From Streptomyces sp. STR69 (GTDB lineage Bacteria > Actinomycetota > Actinomycetes > Streptomycetales > Streptomycetaceae): 64,000 nucleotides of DNA. The stretch covers positions 62,001 to 126,000 of the forward strand of contig NZ_JALJRY010000016.1 of the NCBI RefSeq assembly GCF_024519455.1. The letters run 5' to 3'. Positions 25,915 through 34,616 of this stretch are shown one piece after another. Within the stretch, counting starts at the first letter, position 1; the number at the start of each line of letters is the position of its first letter. The position numbers and the translations under genes are program-made. A model generated the notes under the pieces. The model was not told the DNA's origin and searched no databases. It saw only the letters and a list, made by a program, of their open reading frames with translations.

Positions 25915-26154
25915 ATGGCGGGACAGGCACCGTACGGCGGCGGTCAGGCCGAATCAGGGGACGGCTGGGACAAGTTGGTCCTGGACGACGACTTCATACG
26001 GTCCGCCGAGACGGCCGAGCCGTCCGCGCGCGCCCGGATGCTCGCGGCGCGCTGGCGCAGCGAGTCGCCCGAGCCGCAGCCCTGGCGCTCCGACGAGCCG
26101 CCCGCAGGCTGGTTCTTCAGCAAGGCGCGGCGTCGCAGGTGGCGTCTGCGTTAG
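25915..26154 (+). CDS. Small acidic/basic protein of unknown function
   Basis: A 79-residue hydrophilic protein with GGAGG six bases upstream of its ATG. The middle (GWDKLVLDDDFIRSAETAEP) is acidic and the end (FFSKARRRRWRLR) is strongly basic, so it might contact nucleic acid or membrane. No membrane segment or cysteine is present. It follows the transporter operon by 80 bases and could be co-transcribed. I recognise no characterised family. Confidence 0.7.
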   Translation: MAGQAPYGGGQAESGDGWDKLVLDDDFIRSAETAEPSARARMLAARWRSESPEPQPWRSDEPPAGWFFSKARRRRWRLR

Positions 26155-26464
26155 CCGCCCCCCGGCTGCCCCTTTATTCGGTGGCGTCCAACTCGGCGTA
26201 CAGGCACAGTTGTTCTGTCGACGCCGGATCAGCCGGCGCCACTGACTGGGAGAGGAGCTGGACGATGTCGATGCACGACAGGACGTCCAACTCCCTTCAG
26301 GGCAGCCCGCGGCGGTCTCCGGAGTAGTTACCCTCCGTCGAGTCGCCCACCACGGGGAGCTGCCCGGGGCGGCCGCTTCGAGCACGCGACTCATTATCGC
26401 GTGGGCCGCCCTCCCTGTTGCCCCCATCGCAGGGGGCATGCCGAGGCTGGGGCGGTTGCCCACA
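26155..26464. other. Convergent gap with hairpin and a possible 20-codon frame
   Basis: A 310-base gap between convergent genes. A 7-bp stem TGCCCCC/GGGGGCA with a six-base loop (26419-26438) sits just past the HAD gene end and is a plausible terminator for the serS-HAD transcript. A 20-codon frame (26265-26327, starting MSMHDRTSNSL) has AGGAGC eight bases before its ATG; whether it is translated is unclear. Nothing else is evident. Confidence 0.45.
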
Positions 26465-26465
26465 C

Positions 26466-27269
26466 CTATGCGAGCAACCGCTCCAGCACGACCGCGATGC
26501 CGTCGTCCTCGTTGGAGGACGTCACCTCGTCCGCCACAGCCTTGAGTTCCTCATGCGCGTTGGCCATGGCCACGCTGTGGGACGCCCACGCGAACATCGC
26601 GATGTCGTTGGGCATATCGCCGAAGGCAATCGTGTCGGCGGCCTTCAGTCCCAGTCGGCGGGCCGCGATAGAGAGGCCCGTGGCCTTGGACAGGCCCAGC
26701 GGAAGCAGTTCGACGATGCCCTCACCGGCCATCGCGACCGAGACGAAGCCGCCCGCTGCCTCTCGGGCGGCTTCGGCGAGTTCGTCGTCCGTGAGGGTCG
26801 GGTGCTGGATGTAGATCTTGTTCAGCGGAGCCGCCCACAGCTCGGACACGTCCGTGAAGGGGGTGGCGGGAAGTGCCCCCGTGACCCGGTACCCGGGACC
26901 GACCAGCACCTCGCCGTCCAGGCCGCCCTGGCTCGCCGCCAGGAACAGCGGGCCGACCTCCGCCTCGATCTTGGCGAGCGCCACAGCGGCCAGCTGCCGG
27001 TCCAGGGTGACCGAGGTCAGCAGGCGGTGCTCGCCGGCGTCGTAGACCTGGGCGCCCTGGGCGCAGACCGCGAGGCCCTCGTAGCCGAGGTCGTCGAGGA
27101 TGTGCCGGGTCCAGGGAGCCGCGCGGCCGGTCACCACGATGTGCGCGGCACCGGCCTCCGTGGCCGCCGCGAGGGCGGCACGGGTGCGCGGCGAGACCGA
27201 CTCGTCGGAGCGCAGGAGCGTTCCGTCGAGGTCGGTCGCGATCAGCTTGTACGGGAAGCCGGTGCTCAC
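26466..27269 (-). CDS. Cof-type HAD-family phosphatase (second copy)
   Basis: A 267-residue HAD hydrolase. IATDLDGTLLRSDESVSP carries the nucleophile Asp, VVTGRAAPW the second motif, and TIAFGDMPNDIAMF the metal-binding acids. It is shorter than the paralogue near 14 kb but shares the same motif spellings, indicating duplication. The GTG start overlaps the serS stop (GTGA), so it is translationally coupled to seryl-tRNA synthetase. A link to serine or phosphoserine metabolism is tempting but not shown; the cap is not that of SerB. Confidence 0.88.
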   Translation of the reverse strand: MSTGFPYKLIATDLDGTLLRSDESVSPRTRAALAAATEAGAAHIVVTGRAAPWTRHILDDLGYEGLAVCAQGAQVYDAGEHRLLTSVTLDRQLAAVALAKIEAEVGPLFLAASQGGLDGEVLVGPGYRVTGALPATPFTDVSELWAAPLNKIYIQHPTLTDDELAEAAREAAGGFVSVAMAGEGIVELLPLGLSKATGLSIAARRLGLKAADTIAFGDMPNDIAMFAWASHSVAMANAHEELKAVADEVTSSNEDDGIAVVLERLLA

Positions 27270-28543
27270 TTGGCGACCGGCTCCAGGACCTCACGGCCGC
27301 CCAGGTACGGGCGCAGCACCTCGGGTACGCGCACCGAGCCGTCGGCCAGCTGGTGGTTCTCCAGGATCGCCACGATCGTGCGCGGTACGGCGCACAACGT
27401 GCCGTTGAGCGTGGCCAGCGGCTGCACCTTCTTGCCGTCGCGCAGGCGGACGGAGAGCCGGCGGGCCTGGAAGCTGTCGCAGTTGGAGGCCGAGGTCAGC
27501 TCGCGGTACTTGCCCTGGGTCGGGATCCACGCCTCGCAGTCGAACTTGCGGGAGGCGGAGGCGCCCAGGTCGCCCGAGGCCACGTCGATGACCTGGAAGG
27601 GCAGTTCGAGGGCGGTGAGCCACTGCTTCTCCCAGTCCAGGAGCCGCTGGTGCTCGTTCTCCGCGTCCTCGGGGAGGACGTACGAGAACATCTCGACCTT
27701 GTCGAACTGGTGCACGCGGAAGATGCCCCGGGTGTCCTTGCCGTAGGTGCCGGCCTCGCGGCGGAAGCACGGGGAGAAGCCCGCGTAGCGCAGCGGCAGC
27801 TTGTCGGCGTCGAGGATCTCGTCCATGTGGTACGCGGCGAGGGGGACCTCGGAGGTGCCGACCAGGTAGAAGTCGTCCTTCTCCAGGTGGTACACGTTCT
27901 CCGCGGCCTGGCCGAGGAAGCCGGTGCCCTCCATGGCGCGCGGGCGGACCAGCGCCGGGGTCAGCATCGGGATGAAGCCGGCCTCCGTGGCCTGTGCGAT
28001 CGCCGCGTTGACGAGCGCCAGCTCCAGGAGGGCGCCGACGCCGGTGAGGTAGTAGAAGCGGGAGCCGGAGACCTTGGCGCCGCGCTCGACGTCGATGGCG
28101 CCCAGCGCCTCGCCGAGCTCCAGGTGGTCCTTGGGCTCGAAGCCCTCGGCGCCGAAGTCGCGGATCGTGCCGTGCGTCTCCAGGACGACGAAGTCCTCCT
28201 CGCCGCCGACCGGCACATCGGGGTGCACGAGGTTGCCGAGCTGGAGCGCGAGGCGCTTGGTCTCCTCGTCCGCCTCGTGCTGTTCGGCGTCGGCCGCCTT
28301 GACGTCGGCGGCGAGCTGGCCCGTCTTCTTGAGCAGCTCGGCCTTCTCGTCGCCGGAGGTCTTGGGGATGAGCTTGCCGAGCGCCTTCTGCTCGGAACGC
28401 AGCTCGTCGAAGCGGACGCCGGACGACCTGCGCCGCTCGTCGGCGGACAGGAGAGCGTCGACGAGCGCGACGTCCTCTCCACGGGCGCGCTGGGACGCGC
28501 GCACACGGTCGGGGTCCTCACGGAGCAGGCGAAGGTCAATCAC
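27266..28543 (-). CDS. serS: Seryl-tRNA synthetase
   Basis: A 425-residue class II aminoacyl-tRNA synthetase. An N-terminal coiled-coil arm (about residues 30-105, rich in Lys/Glu/Ala heptads) is followed by the catalytic domain with motif 2 (SPCFRREAGTYGKDTRGIFR) and motif 3 near the end (LNGTLCAVPRTIVAILE). The length and order are normal. It charges tRNA-Ser with serine. The GTG start lacks a ribosome site; TAGCCT six bases upstream on the minus strand suggests a leaderless mRNA. A tRNA-Ser(UGA) gene lies 26 kb away. The HAD phosphatase is coupled downstream. Confidence 0.97.
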   Translation of the reverse strand: MIDLRLLREDPDRVRASQRARGEDVALVDALLSADERRRSSGVRFDELRSEQKALGKLIPKTSGDEKAELLKKTGQLAADVKAADAEQHEADEETKRLALQLGNLVHPDVPVGGEEDFVVLETHGTIRDFGAEGFEPKDHLELGEALGAIDVERGAKVSGSRFYYLTGVGALLELALVNAAIAQATEAGFIPMLTPALVRPRAMEGTGFLGQAAENVYHLEKDDFYLVGTSEVPLAAYHMDEILDADKLPLRYAGFSPCFRREAGTYGKDTRGIFRVHQFDKVEMFSYVLPEDAENEHQRLLDWEKQWLTALELPFQVIDVASGDLGASASRKFDCEAWIPTQGKYRELTSASNCDSFQARRLSVRLRDGKKVQPLATLNGTLCAVPRTIVAILENHQLADGSVRVPEVLRPYLGGREVLEPVAK

Positions 28544-29126
28544 GCGACCAGGCTACCGGTGCCGGGTTCCGGCTCACGACTTGGTATTCCGAACTGCGCC
28601 TTACATCCAGTTATGCGGCAATTGCGGAGAGTGTCGGCATCCTTCAATGCGAGTCAATAAAAGGGCGCCCCGCTCGCCGGAACGAGGCAGGCGTGAGGCG
28701 GCCTGTTGACTCGAATCCCTTGTGGGAAACGGGACTTGAGGGCGCGGTTGTCCACAGGAATCCACATCCCGGAAGAGTTATCCACAGGCTGTGTGGAAGA
28801 TCTGTGGATGCCGGAAGTGATCATTCCTAAAGGGGTCCCGGGATCAAGGAATTCCCGACCCAAACGTCCCTCACACCCACTTTCGGGTGGAATTGCGTCG
28901 CTCCATAGGATTGCCCGAAGGAAACGGGTGGACGAAGAGTGACCTACGCGCCGGTGCACGCACCAGGGGCCTGCAGGGCGATTTGTCGACAGACTGATGC
29001 TCCACTGTCGACTTGTCCCCAGGTCGAGAAGTGGGCCTGTGGATAACTTCTGTGGATAACGAAGATACGCAGGTACTACCGGGCCACTACCGGGCCACCG
29101 TCCGTGCACTGCCGGCGCACTGCCGG
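28544..29126. promoter_or_regulatory. DnaA-box cluster between serS and pheA
   Basis: No gene is seen in 583 bases, and the GC content is clearly lower than around it. Consensus DnaA boxes occur at 28748-28756 (TTGTCCACA), 28778-28786 (TTATCCACA), and on the opposite strand at 29038-29046 and 29051-29059 (TTATCCACA, 13 bases apart). Degenerate boxes lie at 28758-28766, 28792-28800 and 28803-28811. In S. coelicolor a high-affinity DnaA-box cluster called D78, about 78 kb from oriC, titrates DnaA and restrains replication; this array may be its counterpart. The serS promoter lies at the left end. Confidence 0.75.
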
Positions 29127-30059
29127 TCAGAAACGGCCGTCCTGACAGTGTGCGACCCAGTCCGCCGCGGAGAGGAACTCCTCGTCCGAGGTCCCCGGGA
29201 ACAGTGGCCGTACCCCGTCGACCCCGACGTCCGCGCGCGGGTACGAACCGAGGAAGCGCACCTGCAGACAGATCCGCTTGAGCCCCATCAGGGCCTCGGC
29301 GACCCGGCGGTCGGAGATGTGTCCCTCGGCGTCGACGCAGAAGCAGTAGTTGCCGATGCCGGCGCCGGTCGGGCGGGACTGGAGCAGCATGAGGTTGATG
29401 CCCCGGGTGGCGAACTCGCCGAGCAGGTCGCGCAGACCGCCGGGGTGGTCGTCGCGCTGCCAGATGACGACGGACGTCTTGTCCGCGCCGGTCGGCGCCG
29501 CCGGACGGGCGGGCCTGCCCACCAGCACGAACCGGGTCTGGGCGTTCTCCGCGTCGTGGATCTCCGTCTCCAGGGCCTCAAGGCCGTAGCGGGCGGCGGC
29601 GAACTCACCGGCGAAGGCGGCGTCGTAGCGGCCCTCCTGGACCAGGCGGGCGGCGTCCGCGTTCGAGGCGGCCGACTCCCACAGGGCGTCCGGGAGGTTC
29701 GCCTTCATCCAGTTGCGGACCTGCGGTTGGGCGGCCGGGTGCGCGGAGACCGTCTTGATGTCGGAGATCTTCGTGCCGGGCCTGACCAGCAGCGCGAAGG
29801 TGATCGACAGCAGCACCTCGCGGTAGATCATCAGCGGGGCGCCCGCGACCAACTCGTCCAGGGTGGTGGTGATACCGCCCTCGACGGAGTTCTCGATCGG
29901 CACGAACGCGGCCTCGGCCTCGCCGGTGCGCACCGCGTCCAGGGCGGACTGCACCGACACATAAGGGATCAGCTCCCGGGTCGCCGCCTCGGGAAGCGTG
30001 CGCAGGGCGACTTCGGTGAAGGTGCCCTCAGGGCCGAGATACGCGTAGCTGGCTGGCAT
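29127..30059 (-). CDS. pheA: Prephenate dehydratase
   Basis: A 310-residue monofunctional prephenate dehydratase. YLGPEGTFTEVAL opens the catalytic domain and FVPIENSVEGGI carries key substrate residues. The ACT regulatory domain follows, from about residue 190 to 270 (DHPGGLRDLLGEFATRGINL and LQSRPT), so feedback control by phenylalanine is expected. No chorismate mutase domain is fused. It converts prephenate to phenylpyruvate in the cytoplasm; the HisC/Pat-like aminotransferase in this window could complete phenylalanine synthesis. A weak GGTGA ribosome site precedes the ATG. Confidence 0.96.
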   Translation of the reverse strand: MPASYAYLGPEGTFTEVALRTLPEAATRELIPYVSVQSALDAVRTGEAEAAFVPIENSVEGGITTTLDELVAGAPLMIYREVLLSITFALLVRPGTKISDIKTVSAHPAAQPQVRNWMKANLPDALWESAASNADAARLVQEGRYDAAFAGEFAAARYGLEALETEIHDAENAQTRFVLVGRPARPAAPTGADKTSVVIWQRDDHPGGLRDLLGEFATRGINLMLLQSRPTGAGIGNYCFCVDAEGHISDRRVAEALMGLKRICLQVRFLGSYPRADVGVDGVRPLFPGTSDEEFLSAADWVAHCQDGRF

Positions 30060-30168
30060 GACTTCACCCTAATGGGCCTTGCGAGACCGGGCGCACGCTT
30101 CCCGGCCCGGCCACCCGTCAGAGCGACGGGCACCGCCTCCAGCCGCTTGCCCTGCCAGGGCGAAGAGC

Positions 30169-31467
30169 TCACCCCTCCAGCAGCCGCTGCCCCACGTACT
30201 CGCCCTCCGCCGCCCCGCCCGGCACCGCGAACAGGCCGCTCGCCTCGTGGCGGATGTAGGTCGACAGGGCGTCGCCGCGGTCGAGCTTGCGCTGCACGGT
30301 GACGAAGCCGCGCAGCGGGTCGGCCTGCCAGCAGACGAAGAGGAGCCCGGCGTCCGGGGTGCCGTCGGCGGCGATGCCGTCGTGGTACGAGAAGGGGCGC
30401 CGGAGCATTGCCGCGCCGCCGTTCTGGTCGGGGCGGGCGATCCGGGCGTGCGCGTTGATGGGGACGACCAGGGCGCCCTTCGCGTCGGTCTTCTCCAGGT
30501 CCATCGCGGTCGTCTCACCGCCCCCGGAAAGCGGCGCCCCATTGGTCTTGCGGCGCCCGACGACGTTCTCCTGGGCGCCGACCGAGAGTTTCTCCCAGTC
30601 GTCGAGGAGCATGCGGATCCGGCGTACGACGGCGTAGGAGCCGTTCGCCATCCACGCCGGGTCGGCCGAACCGGACGCCGGCACGAAGATCCGCTTGTCG
30701 AAGGTGGACTCGGTCGGTTTGGGGTTGCGGGTGCCGTCGAGCTGGCCCATGAGGTTGCGGGCCGTCATCTTGTGGGCCGTCGCGCCCGGCGTCCGGTTGA
30801 AGCCGTTCATCTGCCAGCGGACCTTGGCCGCGCTGCCCGCGTCCTTCTGGATCGTGCGCAGGGCGTGGAAGGCCACAAGCGCGTCGTCGGCGCCGATCTG
30901 CACCCACAGGTCGCCGTTGCTGCGCGACTTGTCGAGCTGGTCGGAGGAGAAGTCGGGGAGCGGGTCGAGGGAACCGGGGCGCTGTTTCTCCAGGCCCGTG
31001 CGGGAGAAGAAGCTGTTGCCGAAGCCGAAGGTGATCGTCAGCGACGAGGGCCCCGCATCCCGGGCGACATCCGTGTCGTCCTGCGCTGCCGGTTCACCCG
31101 CCATCAGTCGCTGCGCGGTTGTCGACCAGCGGCGCAGCAGGGCCGCCGCCTCCTTGCGGCTCGCGCCCGCCGCCAGGTCGAAGGCGACGAGGTGGCCGCG
31201 CGCCTGGAGGCCCTCGGTGATGCCGGGCTGATGTTTCCCGTGAAACATTGCCCTGTCCGCGCCGAGCGAGGTGAGCGGAGTGGCCCCGGCCGGGGCAGCC
31301 GTATAGCCGACGGCTCCGCCAGCCGCACCGAGCACAAGCCCGGTGGCACCGGCCGTGCCGAGGAGCCGTCGGCGGGAAACGCCCTCCCCTGGGGAGGCGT
31401 TTTCGGAAACGGTCTCCCCAGGAGGTGCCTTTACGGTGCGGGCCTCGGGAATGGACTGGTCAGGCAT
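30169..31467 (-). CDS. dtpA: Tat-exported DyP-type heme peroxidase
   Basis: A 432-residue dye-decolourising peroxidase. A Tat signal (SRRRLLGTAGATGLVLGAAG) ends near residue 62. The DyP domain shows the GXXDG motif as GQLDGTRNP, holding the distal catalytic Asp, and the proximal heme His in INAHARIARP. In S. lividans DtpA is exported folded with heme and works with copper proteins Sco and ECuC and the oxidase GlxA in morphogenesis; the same gene order is kept here. It starts eight bases after copC-copD. A one-mismatch ParB site lies in its coding sequence. Confidence 0.95.
   Translation of the reverse strand: MPDQSIPEARTVKAPPGETVSENASPGEGVSRRRLLGTAGATGLVLGAAGGAVGYTAAPAGATPLTSLGADRAMFHGKHQPGITEGLQARGHLVAFDLAAGASRKEAAALLRRWSTTAQRLMAGEPAAQDDTDVARDAGPSSLTITFGFGNSFFSRTGLEKQRPGSLDPLPDFSSDQLDKSRSNGDLWVQIGADDALVAFHALRTIQKDAGSAAKVRWQMNGFNRTPGATAHKMTARNLMGQLDGTRNPKPTESTFDKRIFVPASGSADPAWMANGSYAVVRRIRMLLDDWEKLSVGAQENVVGRRKTNGAPLSGGGETTAMDLEKTDAKGALVVPINAHARIARPDQNGGAAMLRRPFSYHDGIAADGTPDAGLLFVCWQADPLRGFVTVQRKLDRGDALSTYIRHEASGLFAVPGGAAEGEYVGQRLLEG
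31232..31247. other. parS-like site inside dtpA
   Basis: TGTTTCCCGTGAAACA differs at one base from the extended ParB palindrome TGTTTCACGTGAAACA. It is read within dtpA codons (Met-Phe-His-Gly-Lys-His). Degenerate coding-region sites are known in Streptomyces, but binding is not certain. Confidence 0.6.
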
Positions 31468-31475
31468 GGCGTGGT

Positions 31476-33416
31476 TCAGCCGATCTGCGCGTTCTTGTCG
31501 ACGGTCGTCTGGTCGATGTCGGAGGTCCGCACGGTCACCGAGATCTTCCAGTCGCCCGCCATGGGGATCTGGATTCCGTTCGCCGCCCAGTGCCCGGTGG
31601 TGATGCGGTCGGGCGTCACGGGCAGCGGACCGATCTTCTTCGCGGCGAGCGTGAAGGCGACCTTCACCTCGGGGACGTCGAAGGCCCGGCCGTTGGGGCG
31701 CTGCACATAGACGTGCATCTCGTTGCCGCCCACCCTCGCGGGGTCGATGTCGACCCGGATGACGCCCTTGCCGTCCGTGCCTCCGGTGTCGAAGGACATG
31801 TCCAGGGTCAGCGCGCCCGAGGACGACGAGGAAGAGGACGAGGAGGAGGCCTTGGCCGCCTTGGCGTCCTCCTCCGTGCGGCCCGGTTCGGTGGTCGTCA
31901 GGGCCGTGGTGACGGCGAGGACGACGACCGCGACGGCGGCCTCGGCGAGGACCGAGCGGCGCAGCCCGAAGAGGTTCGGGTCGGCGTCCCGCAGCCGCTT
32001 CTGCCGGGTGGTGTCCACGGCGGCCTGCTGGCGCGCGAGTTGGGTGGCGCGCTTTGAGTCTCCGGACGCGGCCGACGAACCGCCGGTCTTGGCGGACGCC
32101 GTGACGTGTTCCTTCTCCGGCTCGTGTTCCTCGGCTGCCGCTGTTTCCTCGACGACCGTCTCAGCCGTGGCCGTGTCGGTGCCGCTGTCCGCGAGTCGGC
32201 CCGTCCAGCGCCGGGAGATCGACGCGATCCCGACGAGCAGCGCCACGAGCCCGATCTTGACGAGCAGCAGCTGCCCGTAGCCGGTGTCGGTGAACGCCGA
32301 CCAGGAGCCGAGCTGGCGCCAGGACTGGTAGATGCCGGTCGCGACGAGCGCGACGACACTGCCGAACGCGAGGCGCGAGAAGCGCTGTACGGCGGCCCGT
32401 CCTATGGGGTTGTCGGCCGGCGCCCGGTACAGCGAGACGAGCAGGGCGGTGAGGCCGCCGAGCCAGGCCGCGACGGCCAGCAGGTGGACGACGTCGACGG
32501 GCATCGCGATGCCGGGCTGCAGCCCGGTCGAGGCGTGCTCGGACAGCGCCCAGCTCGCGGCGAGCCCGGCGGCCACCACACCGCCGCCGATCGCGAGCCC
32601 GAAGGTCAGGTCCCGCTTCTCCTCGTCCTCACGTTTGTCGTAGGCCCCGAAGAGGACGGCGATGAACAGCGCGGCGGCGGCGAGCAGCAGCAGCCGGGAG
32701 ACGAGCGAGGCGCCCGTCTTGGTCTGGAGGACCTGGCCGAGGAGGTTCAGGTCGAAGATGTCGCCGAACTTCCCGGAGGTCGTGTACGAGCCGCGGATGA
32801 GCAGCAGCCAGAGTGTGGCCGCGGTCAGCGAGACCCACCCGGAGACCACCAGCCGCTGCAGCGACCGCACCCCGGCGCCCCGCTGCCAGCAGGCCAGGAC
32901 GAAGGCGGCGCCGCCGACCATGACGATGAAGCCGGCGTACGACATGTAGCGCCCGAAGCCGTACAGCCCGCCGACGAGCCCGCCGCCGACGTCCTGTTCG
33001 GCCGACGCGGAGACGGTCGTCTGCGAGGGGGAGCCGATGGAGAAGGTGAAGGCGCCGCCCACGGGGTGGCTGTCCGCGGACACGACCTGCCAGGCCACCG
33101 TGTAGGTGCCGTCGGGCAGCCCGCTGCGGATCTGCACGGCGTACGTCGTACCACTGATGTTGGACGGTTTGCCGACGTCGACGCGTTTGCCCTTCGGGTT
33201 GAGCACGCGCAGCGAGTCGTTGTTCGTCGCGACCTTCTCGGAGAAGGTGAGCGAGACCTGTGTCGGAGCCTTGTTGACCACCACCCCCGAAGAGGGGTCG
33301 CTGCCGGTCAGGGCGGCGTGTGCGGAGGCCGTCCCGGCACCCGCGAACAGCATCCCGACGACGGCCAGGAACAGCAGCACCAGAGTGCGGACTCGGGGGG
33401 TGATGGTCGTCTTCAA
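31476..33416 (-). CDS. CopC-CopD fusion, copper transport protein
   Basis: A 646-residue protein. The signal peptide ends ASA, exposing an N-terminal histidine (HAALTGSDP) that with HPVGGAFTF near residue 115 forms the CopC copper site. Residues 150-400 hold eight or so membrane segments of CopD. A charged loop rich in Glu/Ala/Lys follows, then another membrane segment (VAVVVLAVTTALTT), a run of ten serines, and a C-terminal beta domain of about 110 residues outside the cell. It likely binds and imports periplasmic-side copper. The start is TTG, supported by GGGAGGG seven bases upstream. It sits between the PCuAC gene and dtpA. Confidence 0.9.
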   Translation of the reverse strand: MKTTITPRVRTLVLLFLAVVGMLFAGAGTASAHAALTGSDPSSGVVVNKAPTQVSLTFSEKVATNNDSLRVLNPKGKRVDVGKPSNISGTTYAVQIRSGLPDGTYTVAWQVVSADSHPVGGAFTFSIGSPSQTTVSASAEQDVGGGLVGGLYGFGRYMSYAGFIVMVGGAAFVLACWQRGAGVRSLQRLVVSGWVSLTAATLWLLLIRGSYTTSGKFGDIFDLNLLGQVLQTKTGASLVSRLLLLAAAALFIAVLFGAYDKREDEEKRDLTFGLAIGGGVVAAGLAASWALSEHASTGLQPGIAMPVDVVHLLAVAAWLGGLTALLVSLYRAPADNPIGRAAVQRFSRLAFGSVVALVATGIYQSWRQLGSWSAFTDTGYGQLLLVKIGLVALLVGIASISRRWTGRLADSGTDTATAETVVEETAAAEEHEPEKEHVTASAKTGGSSAASGDSKRATQLARQQAAVDTTRQKRLRDADPNLFGLRRSVLAEAAVAVVVLAVTTALTTTEPGRTEEDAKAAKASSSSSSSSSSGALTLDMSFDTGGTDGKGVIRVDIDPARVGGNEMHVYVQRPNGRAFDVPEVKVAFTLAAKKIGPLPVTPDRITTGHWAANGIQIPMAGDWKISVTVRTSDIDQTTVDKNAQIG

Positions 33417-33430
33417 GGTGGGTCCCTCCC

Positions 33431-33874
33431 TCAGTGCCCGGTCGTGGGGTTGTACGTCGCCGACTTCACGGGCATCTCAACCGTGAGGGGGCCGGACTTG
33501 GCAAAGTGCAGCTTCACGGTCACGTTGTCGCCCTGCTTCAGCGTGTGCTTCAGCTTGTCGAACATCAGGTGGTTGCCGCCGCTCTTGAACACGAGTTGAC
33601 CGTGTGCGGGCACGTCGAGGGACGTCACCTCCTCCATCGCCTGGCCGACCGTCTCGTGCACGGAGACGGGACCGAGATCGCTGGTGACGGAGGTCAACTC
33701 GTCCTTCGTGCCGCCCTTGTTGGCGATGTCCAGGAACCCCGCCGCCATGTCCGAGACCGGCTGGGGCATGTAGGCGGAGCTGACGGAGAGCTGGGCCTTC
33801 GTGTCGCCCGAGCCGCAGCCGGTGAGGACCAGCGCGCCGCTCAGCACCGCGACGGGCACGGCGAACCGCCTCAC
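33431..33874 (-). CDS. PCuAC copper chaperone lipoprotein (ECuC-like)
   Basis: A 147-residue lipoprotein with lipobox LTGCGSG near residue 20. The PCuAC (DUF461) domain shows copper-site residues in SSAYMPQP, PVSVHETVG, and GGNHLMFDKL. It is an extracytoplasmic Cu(I) carrier; the S. lividans counterpart ECuC hands copper to Sco. The GTG start overlaps the sco stop (GTGA), so both are co-translated. The length is normal. Confidence 0.9.
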   Translation of the reverse strand: MRRFAVPVAVLSGALVLTGCGSGDTKAQLSVSSAYMPQPVSDMAAGFLDIANKGGTKDELTSVTSDLGPVSVHETVGQAMEEVTSLDVPAHGQLVFKSGGNHLMFDKLKHTLKQGDNVTVKLHFAKSGPLTVEMPVKSATYNPTTGH

Positions 33875-34521
33875 GGTGTCTCCCCCTTGACGATTTTGGG
33901 GAGGTCCTTGGTGTAGTCGTCGACGGTGGTGTCCTGGCCGTAGAGCAGATAACCGCCGTTGGTCTTCGGGGAGAACGCGACGACCTGGGTGCCGTGGACG
34001 GAGACGAGCTTGCCGTTCTTGTCCTTCGAGGTCGGCTCGATGGAGATGCCCAGGGTGCGGGCGCCGGCCTGGATGGTGGCGAAGGAGCCGGTCAGGCCGA
34101 CGAACTGGGTGTCGATGCCCTTGAGCCACTTGCCGAGTTCCGGCGCGGTGTCCCGGGCCGGGTCGGTGGTGACGAACACGACCAGCAGCTTGTCCTGCTC
34201 GGCCTTGGGCAGCGACTTCTTGGCGACGGCGATGTTGTTCATCGTCAGTGGGCAGATGTCGGGGCAGTGGGTGTAGCCGAAGTAGATCAGCGTCGGCCGG
34301 CCCTTGGTCTCCGCCCGGAAGTCGTACTTCTTGCCGTGCGTGTCCGTGAGGACCAGGTCCGGCTTCTCGAACGGGGTGTCGAGCACGGTGGCGGCCTGGG
34401 TCGCGGTGTCCTCGGAGACCACGGCGACGGGGCTGTTGCCGTCGTCGCCGCTGCCGCAGGCGGAGAGCGTCAGGGTGGCGGCGGCGAGCAGCGCTGCCGC
34501 CGCGAACGTCTTCTTGCGCAT
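33871..34521 (-). CDS. sco: Sco1/SenC copper metallochaperone
   Basis: A 216-residue lipoprotein (lipobox LSACGSG). The thioredoxin fold carries the copper-binding CxxxC in FGYTHCPDICPLT and the third ligand His in VSVHGTQVVAF. Sco proteins load copper into the CuA centre of cytochrome c oxidase; the S. lividans protein is needed for aerial development on some media. The ATG chosen opens MRKKTFAAAALLAAATLTL, a proper lipoprotein signal; upstream open codons are not part of the protein. It is coupled to the PCuAC gene. Confidence 0.93.
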   Translation of the reverse strand: MRKKTFAAAALLAAATLTLSACGSGDDGNSPVAVVSEDTATQAATVLDTPFEKPDLVLTDTHGKKYDFRAETKGRPTLIYFGYTHCPDICPLTMNNIAVAKKSLPKAEQDKLLVVFVTTDPARDTAPELGKWLKGIDTQFVGLTGSFATIQAGARTLGISIEPTSKDKNGKLVSVHGTQVVAFSPKTNGGYLLYGQDTTVDDYTKDLPKIVKGETP

Positions 34522-34616
34522 AGGAAAAATGTCCCAGTTGTGAGAGCTCCGGCGCGCACCGGGGTCGTTACGCAAGAGTCGCACGGACCCCTGTGCGCGC
34601 CATGAGCGGACGGGCC

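Noticed and set aside
28074..28709. Plus-strand open frame opposite serS
   Set aside because: Antisense shadow: Ser/Arg-rich, no motif, opposite a universally conserved synthetase.
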